This document shows positions 52,727-58,753 of a stretch of 58,753 nt of DNA, in pieces. A program made the position numbers and the translations under genes. The stretch is from Hymenobacter guriensis (GTDB taxonomy: Bacteria > Bacteroidota > Bacteroidia > Cytophagales > Hymenobacteraceae), in NCBI RefSeq assembly GCF_015773195.1, contig NZ_JADWYK010000022.1:1-58753 (forward strand). The letters run 5' to 3'. How positions within the stretch are numbered: the stretch's first letter is position 1; the number at the start of each line of letters is the position of its first letter. The notes under the pieces were generated by a model, which saw only the letters and a list, made by a program, of their open reading frames with translations, did not search any database and had not been told where the DNA came from.

Positions 52727-53044
52727 ATAGACTGGCTTTTCTCCCTGCTGCTTGATGCCAACCCGCTGGAGAATATCAGCTACCGTCAACAGGGGCGGGC
52801 CGTTGTACTGCGCGGCCGGTTATTCGACCAGGCCGCCTTGCAAGCAATGCTCCTTGAGTTTCGGCAACTGCTCCCGGTAAGCTCGCAAGTGGCAGTAGCG
52901 CGCCAGCGCGGCCGCTTAATTTCACTTCCTGCTCTCCATTTTATCTTTTGCTTATGCTGGCTGCTCTTCGCTCCCTATCCTGCTGCCTCGGCATTGCGCT
53001 GGCCGTGCAATGGTGCGGCGCTACGGCTGAGCGGCCAGGCATAG
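52727..53044 (+). other. Orphan reading frame without a start codon
   Basis: A frame reads DWLFSLLLDANPLENISYRQ, then GRAVVLRGRLFDQAALQAML and LEFRQLLP, with gene-like composition, but no ATG, GTG or TTG precedes it after the promoter. It also runs through the start of the transpeptidase gene. The part up to about 52930 looks like a former small protein whose start or frame was lost; no family was recognised. Confidence 0.4.
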
Positions 53045-54504
53045 CCTCCACTACCACCCTGACGCCCGAAACCAGCAGGCAAGTTGAATCCATAGCCCCG
53101 CTTATCCGGGCCTTGCTCGACACCAGCGCGGCCAGCACCAGCCGTGCGGCCTCTCTCCGCCTGCTAGCCGGTAAGGAAGTCCGGCAACTGTATGCACCTG
53201 ATTTTGCGCCGGTCTGGACAAGTACGCAGGAACCGCTCGGCGCCAGCGCAGCCGCGGCTATCAATGTATTGGCCCGTGCAACGGAGTATGGCCTGCGCCC
53301 TAATGATTACGGTGTGCCCCGGCTGCAGGCCCTTTGGGACTCTCTGGCCAGCCCAGGCCAGCTTCCCCAGCGCGCCGCGCAGCAGGCGCAGCTGGAGGTG
53401 TACCTGAGCGACGGAGTGCTGCGCTTTATGCGCGACCTGCGCCGCGGCCGGCTACACCCTTATACCATTTCCCCCGCTGAAAAAGCCGCCGGACCTGCCG
53501 GACAGCCGGTGGTCATGTTACGCGACGGCTTGCGGCGCTCTGCCGTACCGGCCGCAATGGTGGCCGGCCAGCCCCAGAACCGTGAGTACCGGCTCCTGCA
53601 GCAGGCCCTGGCCCGGTGGCTGGCTACGCCCTCGGCGCAGGATTCGCTGGCGAAGTACCCGGCCCGCTACCAGCAGGTGGCGGTTAACCTGGAGCGCTGG
53701 CGCTGGGAGGCCTTTGCCCCGGACTCCGACTACGTGCTCATTAACGTGCCCGCCTATGAGCTGCAGGTAGTGGCTGCGGGCGTGGTGGAGCGCCGACACC
53801 GGGTAATTGTCGGCAAGCCGGGTACCACAACGCCAACGCTCACCAGCTCCATCCGCTACTTTACCCTGGCGCCGGGCTGGCACGTGCCGCACTCCATTGC
53901 CACGCAGGAGATGCTCCCCCGCATCAAGCAGGACGCGGGCTACCTGGAGCGCAACAACCTGGCTGTCTATAACGACCGGGGCCGGCAGCTGGATCCCGCC
54001 CGCATCGACTGGACGAAGGTCACGGCGCAGCACTTCCCCTACACGGTTCGGCAGTCGGCGGGGTGCGACAACGCGCTGGGCAACATCGTCTTCCGGTTTA
54101 CGAATCCCTACTCGGTTTACGTACACGACACGCCCCTGCGCCAGCTTTTCGACCGGCCCACCCGCGCCCTCAGCCACGGGTGCATCCGGCTGGAGCACCC
54201 CATGCAGCTGGCCGCGTATCTGCTCGGCCGCGAGGGCAACCTGGCCCGGCTGCCTACCGAAGATGAGTGCGCCCGCTCGCCCGTCTCCCGCGACATCCGC
54301 CTGCGCCGGCCCATGGCCTTGTTTGTGCGCTATGCCACCTGCACCGCCGAAAACGGCCGCCTGCGTTTTCTGCCCGACATCTACGGGCGCGACGAAGTGC
54401 TGCGCCGCGGCCTGTTTGGCCCCAAGCTTCCGGTACGGGCCGGCAAAGCGCTGGCACGGGATGCCACCAGCACCCTCGACACGGCAGAGTTTGTAGCGAA
54501 GTAA
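52954..54504 (+). CDS. L,D-transpeptidase, YcbB-like
   Basis: This 516-residue protein has a signal peptide (MLAALRSLSCCLGIALAVQW), a scaffold region typical of YcbB/LdtD (residues about 40-230) and a YkuD catalytic domain with YVLINVPAYELQV and the active site SHGCIRLEHP (Cys near 410). It cross-links peptidoglycan by 3-3 bonds or attaches lipoproteins. The ATG at 52954 is preferred to a TTG two codons upstream. Confidence 0.93.
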   Translation: MLAALRSLSCCLGIALAVQWCGATAERPGIASTTTLTPETSRQVESIAPLIRALLDTSAASTSRAASLRLLAGKEVRQLYAPDFAPVWTSTQEPLGASAAAAINVLARATEYGLRPNDYGVPRLQALWDSLASPGQLPQRAAQQAQLEVYLSDGVLRFMRDLRRGRLHPYTISPAEKAAGPAGQPVVMLRDGLRRSAVPAAMVAGQPQNREYRLLQQALARWLATPSAQDSLAKYPARYQQVAVNLERWRWEAFAPDSDYVLINVPAYELQVVAAGVVERRHRVIVGKPGTTTPTLTSSIRYFTLAPGWHVPHSIATQEMLPRIKQDAGYLERNNLAVYNDRGRQLDPARIDWTKVTAQHFPYTVRQSAGCDNALGNIVFRFTNPYSVYVHDTPLRQLFDRPTRALSHGCIRLEHPMQLAAYLLGREGNLARLPTEDECARSPVSRDIRLRRPMALFVRYATCTAENGRLRFLPDIYGRDEVLRRGLFGPKLPVRAGKALARDATSTLDTAEFVAK

Positions 54505-54582
54505 CTTGCCGGCCATTTAATACCCGGGCGGCGTACTGCCCGCAGCCAGCATGAGCAGTGTAGCTCAACCAGAGGAGCTTAC

Positions 54583-54648
54583 TTGACAAAAGTCAGGCAA
54601 GAGGGCTGTTATCGTCATGGCTAAGGGCATGGAAGGAGTGGACTTTTG
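54583..54648 (+). promoter_or_regulatory. Tandem operator and promoter of a small secreted ORF
   Basis: Distal box TTGACAAAAGTCAG (54583-54596), 8 bases, proximal box GCTGTTATCGTCAT (54605-54618; right half conserved), 22 bases, then GACTTTTG (54641-54648). The predicted leader to the ATG at 54681 is about 28 bases. Confidence 0.75.
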
Positions 54649-54680
54649 TGCCAGTCTCCTTTCCATTCAACCCCAACGCC

Positions 54681-54872
54681 ATGAACCCGCTCCTCGCAAT
54701 TCCGCTGGTCGCCTCGTTCTCTGCCCTTCCTGCCTGGACCGGGGAACTGCCCGGCGCCCACGCGGCTCACGAAGCCGGGGCCCGCGGGGTAAACAACCAC
54801 TTGCCGGCGCAGCCTGCTGCGTCAGCTCATAGCCAGCCGCTCGCTGCCCCCGCTCATGGAAGCCTCGCATAG
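54681..54872 (+). CDS. Small secreted protein, operator-linked
   Basis: This possible 63-residue protein begins MNPLLAIPLVASFSALPAW, like a signal peptide, followed by an alanine- and histidine-rich tail. It is recognised mainly because the tandem operator and -7 box stand at the correct distance upstream. The 238 bases after it, up to the universal stress gene at 55111, show no clear gene. It could be a decayed ORF. Confidence 0.45.
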   Translation: MNPLLAIPLVASFSALPAWTGELPGAHAAHEAGARGVNNHLPAQPAASAHSQPLAAPAHGSLA

Positions 54873-55110
54873 CGTGGGCAGGCGCCGTGAGCGGGCACGT
54901 CACGCCGGCTCCGACCCGCTGGTCAGCGCTGCTACCCGGCACTGGGTTCAGGAGGCAGATACCACCATGGCCTGGGAAGCAGCCGGGCCTGAGCTTTCCC
55001 AGCCCGCAACGGGGGCTCCACACCATCCTGCTCTCCTGTATTTCCGGCCTTAAAGCGCGCAGCTTCTCCTGCGCGAAGGCTTTTCCCTTCATCTTTTTTT
55101 CCCGGCTGCC

Positions 55111-55935
55111 ATGACTCCTTCCCTTGTTGTTCTGACCGACTTTTTTGCCGTTACCAACCGGGCCCTCTCGTACGCAGCCAGCCTGGCAGTGCCGCTTGGC
55201 GCGCAACTGGTGCTGCTGCACGTGCGCTACGATGGTAGGCCTGTGCCCGAAGGTTACGGCGGCCGGCACACCCCGCGCGGCGAACAAAAGACCGACCAGG
55301 CCCTGCTCAAACTAGCCGCCGAACAAACCATACGCACGCAAGTGGATGTGGCCGAAGGCCTTCTGCCAGAAGCGCTGACCGAGGCCATCCGCCGCCACCA
55401 CCCCCTGTTTATGGTGCTGGGGCGACACAGCGACTCCATGGAATCGTCCGAGCTTTTTGCCAGCGTGGTGATGGATTTGCTGCGCCACGCGCCCCACCCT
55501 CTGCTGATAGTGCCCACGGTAGGCTGGGATGCCTGTCCGCCCCGTCGCCTGCTGCTGGCCGTGGATGGGGAGCCGTTCTCCTTGGCCGACGAAGACCACC
55601 AGGAGGTCCTCAGCCGCCTGCTGCACGCTACCCAGGCCACCCTGGACGTGGTGCACGTGACCGAGGAGCAGGTGCGGCCGAAGGAAGGTGTCGTGCTGGA
55701 AACCGTGTGTGCCAACGACCTGGTAAGCCACTTTGCCGAAAGCCGATTGCATGTAGTATACAGCTCGACGGTGGTGGGCGGCGTGCTGGAGGAAGCCGCC
55801 CGGCAGGAAGCCGACATGCTGGTGGTGGTGGCGCGGCGTCACTCCTTGCTGGGCAGCCTGTTTCACCGCAGCATCACGGCCCAGCTCATTCAGGAAAGCG
55901 CCATTCCCGTCCTGCTGCTGCCCGCCGAAGACTAA
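55111..55935 (+). CDS. Universal stress protein with two UspA domains
   Basis: This 274-residue protein has two UspA units (residues about 1-140, starting SLVVLTDFFAVTNRALSYAA, and 145-274, RLLLAVDGEPFSLADED), with HPLLIVPTVGWD and IPVLLLPAED ends typical of each unit. The ATP-binding loops are poorly conserved. It is distinct from the gene at 50168, with no recent duplication. It may share the transcript that begins at the operator 54583-54648. Confidence 0.88.
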   Translation: MTPSLVVLTDFFAVTNRALSYAASLAVPLGAQLVLLHVRYDGRPVPEGYGGRHTPRGEQKTDQALLKLAAEQTIRTQVDVAEGLLPEALTEAIRRHHPLFMVLGRHSDSMESSELFASVVMDLLRHAPHPLLIVPTVGWDACPPRRLLLAVDGEPFSLADEDHQEVLSRLLHATQATLDVVHVTEEQVRPKEGVVLETVCANDLVSHFAESRLHVVYSSTVVGGVLEEAARQEADMLVVVARRHSLLGSLFHRSITAQLIQESAIPVLLLPAED

Positions 55936-55997
55936 GCCGGCAGCCAGGCCCTTGATTCGGGGCAGCCGGTCCTGACTACACGTTTTTTCCTCTCGCT

Positions 55998-56060
55998 ATG
56001 AAACCATCAATTGTCGTGCTGATCAATCAATCAGAAACGGCCGGGCACGCGGCCCGGTAA
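55998..56060 (+). pseudogene. Universal stress protein stub
   Basis: A frame reads MKPSIVVLINQSETAGHAAR and stops. Read through the stop it continues AEGLLTAV, as in a UspA N-terminus (HAARYAEGL), so a tyrosine codon seems to have become TAA. The rest of the gene is missing and the sequence passes into an mlaE fragment. Confidence 0.7.
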
Positions 56061-56095
56061 GCTGAGGGCTTGCTCACGGCCGTGACACCGGGGCC

Positions 56096-56289
56096 GACCT
56101 GGTGCCGGTGCTGGCCCTGCTTTCCGAAGCGCTGGGGCTGACGGCTGCTTACCTGGGCATCAACCTGCGGGGCGTGACCACGGTGGCGCTGTTTGCCAAC
56201 AACATCCTGGGGCGCCTCACCTTCGGCGAGGTGCTGCCGTCGGTAATCAAAACCTTTTTCTTCGGCTTTGCCATCGGCCTCATTGGCTG
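56096..56289 (+). pseudogene. mlaE permease 3' fragment
   Basis: The frame reads LVPVLALLSEALGLTAAYLG, INLRGVTTVALFANNILGRL and LPSVIKTFFFGFAIGLIGC, matching the C-terminal part of the MlaE/YrbE phospholipid-transport permease. It has no start and is cut at the GC motif, where MlaE normally continues with YKGY. Confidence 0.8.
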
Positions 56290-56733
56290 TGGGCGCTGCT
56301 CAACGATGAGACTTTGGCTTCCAGCCTGCGCCAGAGCCTGCGCAACGTGGGGGCGGCCACCGCCCAGCTGAGTGCTGCCTCGCACGACGTGCAGGCCCTG
56401 ACCCAAAGCGTGCGGCAGGGCCGCGGCCCCATCGGCTATTTGCTGACGGATAAAGCCTTTGCCGGCCAGCTGAGCCGGGCGGCTGGAAACCTGGCCGGCA
56501 CCTCCGACACCCTGGCCGCCACACCTGCGGGCCTGAAGCGGCAGGTTCAGGCCGGTGGAGGTCCGCTGCACACGCTGCCTTCCGATACCGCCATGAGCGG
56601 GCAGCTGCGGCAGAGTATGCAGAATGTAGCGCAGGGCACCCAAAAGCTAGATCAGAGCATGGAGGCCCTGCAGCGCGGCTACTTCCGGCGCCGGGCAAAA
56701 AAGCAGGCCATGGCCCTGGAAGAGCAAGACTAA
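56290..56733 (+). pseudogene. mlaD (MCE protein) 3' fragment
   Basis: The frame reads ALLNDETLASSLRQSLRNV, then LLTDKAFAGQLSRAAGNLAG, SDTLAATPAGLKRQVQAGGG, LSDTAMSGQLRQSMQNV-like blocks and a stop at 56733. It matches the helical C-terminus of Bacteroidota MlaD. It follows the mlaE fragment directly, so mlaE's end, the ATPase mlaF and the MCE domain of mlaD have been deleted. A TTG at 56314 could allow translation but the MCE domain is absent. Confidence 0.8.
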
Positions 56734-56740
56734 TGCAGGC

Positions 56741-56824
56741 TAGAGCTTAGACGTTAGACGTTGAAAGCTCTTCTACCAGAACAACTCTAAGCTCTAACTT
56801 CTAAGCTCTTGGCTCTAACTTCTA
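56741..56824. repeat. AT-rich hairpin and direct repeat
   Basis: TAGAGCTTAGACGTTAGA (56741-56758) pairs with TCTAACTTCTAAGCTCTT (56793-56810) at 16 of 18 positions. A 13-base direct repeat GCTCTAACTTCTA occurs at 56791-56803 and 56812-56824. It stands between convergent genes and is unlike the GTCATnCyGAGC family. Confidence 0.7.
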
Positions 56825-57139
56825 GGACTTCAGCTTGCTCAGCAGCAGGGCCACGGTGGCTTCCCCTTCGGGCAGGCCACACGCGCGCAGCAGCTCCACG
56901 CCCTGCTGCATCAGCACGTAGCACGGCAGGTCGGTGGCATGAAAGCTACGCACCACGCTGGGGTGCGTGGCCCCATCCACAGTGAGCACCCGGATGGCCG
57001 TACCCAACAGCCGCTGCAACTTTTTCAGCGCTGCCAGGATAGCCGGCCGGCCAGGCGCGCCGGTGCCCACCGGGGGCAGCAGCACCAGCAGCATAGCGGC
57101 TTCAGCAGGCACAAGAGGTATGGTGGGAGTATCGGTCAT
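56822..57139 (-). CDS. Thioredoxin-fold protein without CxxC, copy 2
   Basis: This 105-residue paralogue of the gene at 35933 shares EAAxLLVLLP, the IRVLTVDGATHPSVVRSF segment, the cis-proline strand TDLPCYVLMQQGVELLRACG and the final helix. It lacks CxxC; its two cysteines lie in the third and fourth elements. The start at 57139 is the ATG nearest the operator, giving a leader of about 21 bases. It lies divergent from the second kinase, repeating the arrangement at 35933-38072. Confidence 0.75.
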   Translation of the reverse strand: MTDTPTIPLVPAEAAMLLVLLPPVGTGAPGRPAILAALKKLQRLLGTAIRVLTVDGATHPSVVRSFHATDLPCYVLMQQGVELLRACGLPEGEATVALLLSKLKS

Positions 57140-57164
57140 CGGGCCCGGGACAAACAAGTAGCTG

Positions 57165-57230
57165 TAAAATTACCGAATGAGTGCAACAGCCCGTATGATG
57201 CTCATCAGTGGGCCCTTTGACAATTGTCAG
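57165..57230 (-). promoter_or_regulatory. Tandem operator and promoter of thioredoxin-like copy 2
   Basis: On the minus strand: distal box CTGACAATTGTCAA (57230-57217), 8 bases, proximal box CTGATGAGCATCAT (57208-57195), 22 bases, then TAATTTTA (57172-57165). The proximal box differs from that of copy 1 at only 2 of 14 positions. No matching -7 box was found towards the kinase. Confidence 0.83.
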
Positions 57231-57301
57231 GTTCAGGTCCTTTCCGGCAACCCCAACCGAAACCCGGTTAGTTTTCTCCGCTGCTTCGGGCCACCCTTCC
57301 C

Positions 57302-58753
57302 ATGTTTCCAAACGCTTCCTCCGGTGCCTTCACGCAGCTGCTTTACACCCAGGCCAAAGACTTCTTCGGAATCTATGACCCGGGCATGGGCTGGTTTACC
57401 CAGGTAAATCCGGCGGGGGTACGGTTGCTGGGCTACCCCTCGGAAGAGGTGTTTCTGGCCGACCCCGACCACTCGCTGCGCTCCCCGCCGTGGACCGGCG
57501 CGCAGTGGGCTACGCTATGCGAGCAGGCCCGGCGGGAAGGCCACCAGGCCGTAGAGGCCGAAATCCGGCGCCACACGGGCGAGGCATTCAGCGCCTACCT
57601 GGAGCTAACGTACTTTGAAGAAGAAAGCCAGCAGTTTTTCCTGATTCACATCAGTGAGCAAAGCCGCCTGCAGCAGGCTGAGCGCGAGTTGGCGCACAGT
57701 GTACGGCGCTTCGAGGCCGTGTTTGCCAACGCCACCATCGGCATCATCGTCTGCGATAAGGCGGGCGACATCGTTTCGGCGAATGAGTTGGCCGGCCGGC
57801 AGTTTGGCTACGTCACAGCCGAGCTGCTGGCCCAGCGCATCGAGGTGCTGGTCCCCCAGGCCGCCGGCCGGCACCACCAACAGCTGCGCGAGTCGTTCAA
57901 TGCCCACCCGCAGGTGCGTGACATGGGCACGCACCGGGTGCTGCGCGGCCTGCGCCAGGACGGCACCGAATTTCCGGTGGAAGTGAGTTTAAGCTACTTC
58001 CACCTCGATGAGGAGCTGTACGTGGTGGCCTATATCCTTGACATCACGGCCAAAAAAGACGCCGAGCTGGAGCTGGTGGCCCAGCACCAGCGGGTGGCGC
58101 GCCTCAACGCCGACCTGGAGCAGAAAGTGGCCGACCGTACCCACGCCCTGCTGCTTACCCTGGAGCAGCTCGAAAAGCGCGGCAAGGAGTTGGCCCAGGC
58201 TCTGGCCGCCGAGCAGGAGTTGGGCGAGATGAAGTCGCGCTTCGTGAGCATGGCCTCGCATGAGTTTCGCACGCCCCTGACCGGCGTGCTCTCCTCGGCC
58301 GAGCTGATAGCCGAATATGCCCAGGGGCCCCAGCAGGAAAAGCAGCTCAAGCACGTGGACCGCATCCGCTCCGCCGTCAAGCACATGAACGACACGCTGG
58401 AAGAATTTCTTTCGGTGGGCCGCATCGAGGAAGGCCGCGTGGAAGCCACAGCAGCGGCTCTGAACCTGGAGAAGCTACTGGGCGAAACGGTGAGCGACGT
58501 GCAGGGGCTGCTCAAAGCCGGCCAGCGCATCGAGTGCCAGGCCGAATGCACTCACCTCATCCGGCTGGATGCCTCGCTGCTGCGCAAAATCCTGCTCAAC
58601 CTGCTGTCCAATGCCCTCAAGTACTCGGGCGAAAACTCGGTGGTGCGCGTGGGGGCGGCCTGTGGCGCGGGCCAGTTCACGCTCACCGTGCAGGACCAGG
58701 GCGTGGGCATTTCGGAGGAAGACCAGGCCCATTTGTTCGAGCGGTTTTTCCGG
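57302..58753 (+). CDS. PAS-domain sensor histidine kinase, copy 2 (cut by window end)
   Basis: The visible 484 residues match copy 1 (36459) along the whole length: two PAS-type domains, coiled coil, His320 in SMASHEFRTPLT at the same residue number, N box NLLSNALKYS and G1 DQGVGIS. The frame is open to the window edge at the F box (FERFFR), and the G2 motif lies outside. A response regulator may follow, as with copy 1. Confidence 0.92.
   Translation, partial: MFPNASSGAFTQLLYTQAKDFFGIYDPGMGWFTQVNPAGVRLLGYPSEEVFLADPDHSLRSPPWTGAQWATLCEQARREGHQAVEAEIRRHTGEAFSAYLELTYFEEESQQFFLIHISEQSRLQQAERELAHSVRRFEAVFANATIGIIVCDKAGDIVSANELAGRQFGYVTAELLAQRIEVLVPQAAGRHHQQLRESFNAHPQVRDMGTHRVLRGLRQDGTEFPVEVSLSYFHLDEELYVVAYILDITAKKDAELELVAQHQRVARLNADLEQKVADRTHALLLTLEQLEKRGKELAQALAAEQELGEMKSRFVSMASHEFRTPLTGVLSSAELIAEYAQGPQQEKQLKHVDRIRSAVKHMNDTLEEFLSVGRIEEGRVEATAAALNLEKLLGETVSDVQGLLKAGQRIECQAECTHLIRLDASLLRKILLNLLSNALKYSGENSVVRVGAACGAGQFTLTVQDQGVGISEEDQAHLFERFFR

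Noticed and set aside
54856..55053. 66-residue frame between the small secreted ORF and the universal stress gene
   Set aside because: It overlaps the preceding ORF in another frame, has random composition and no signal or domain.

Overview
The window is a stretch of a GC-rich Bacteroidota chromosome, most likely Hymenobacter or a close relative in the Cytophagales. The pointers are GldM-like proteins, CcoN and CcoO fused into one polypeptide, a CcoP with a single heme c motif, TAnnTTTG-like -7 promoter elements, few recognisable Shine-Dalgarno sequences, and dispersed hairpin repeats of the GTCATnCyGAGC type between genes. This placement is inference; no rRNA or tRNA gene was found.

Bases 1-11965 are mixed housekeeping and accessory genes: the edge of a transposase, dprA, two tandem GldM-like membrane proteins, a fold-type IV aminotransferase, thyA, a serine hydrolase with TPRs, a TonB-like protein, an RND/MMPL exporter and small secreted proteins.

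Bases 12114-23873 are a co-directional locus built on SWIM zinc finger, DUF5691, MoxR AAA+ ATPase, DUF5682 and VWA proteins. This five-gene set recurs in many bacteria and its function is unknown. Here it is interrupted by small proteins that look like toxin-immunity factors: two SMI1/KNR4, one Imm51-like and one of an unnamed immunity-like type. There is also a four-helix membrane protein and an SRPBCC protein.

Bases 23973-35545 are ordinary metabolic and maintenance genes: two aldo/keto reductases, an AraC regulator, an NmrA-like reductase, VOC and cupin proteins, an UPF1-like helicase, an isoaspartyl peptidase and an FKBP-type isomerase.

Bases 35933-58753 form what looks like one regulon for low-oxygen respiration. 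A PAS histidine kinase is translationally coupled to a receiver domain fused to a CRP/FNR-type DNA-binding module. Next come a cupin, a truncated hemoglobin with a membrane protein, the whole cbb3 oxidase set (ccoI, ccoS, ccoNO, ccoQ, ccoP, ccoG, ccoH, a DsbD/TauE-like protein), universal stress proteins, hemF and an L,D-transpeptidase. The end carries a second copy of the kinase beside a second cysteine-poor thioredoxin-like gene.

The main discovery is a regulatory architecture repeated seven times in this last region. Two 14-bp palindromes of the form CTGA-N6-TCAG lie exactly 22 bp apart, and each pair sits exactly 22 bp upstream of a Bacteroidota-type -7 box. The sites precede both thioredoxin-like genes, the cupin, ccoI, ccoNO, a small secreted ORF and a decayed ORF. 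The geometry would put CRP/FNR-type dimers near -41.5 and -63.5, and the receiver-CRP protein encoded here is the obvious candidate activator. The same region holds deletion scars: an mla operon collapsed to fragments, a transposase remnant and a broken universal stress gene.
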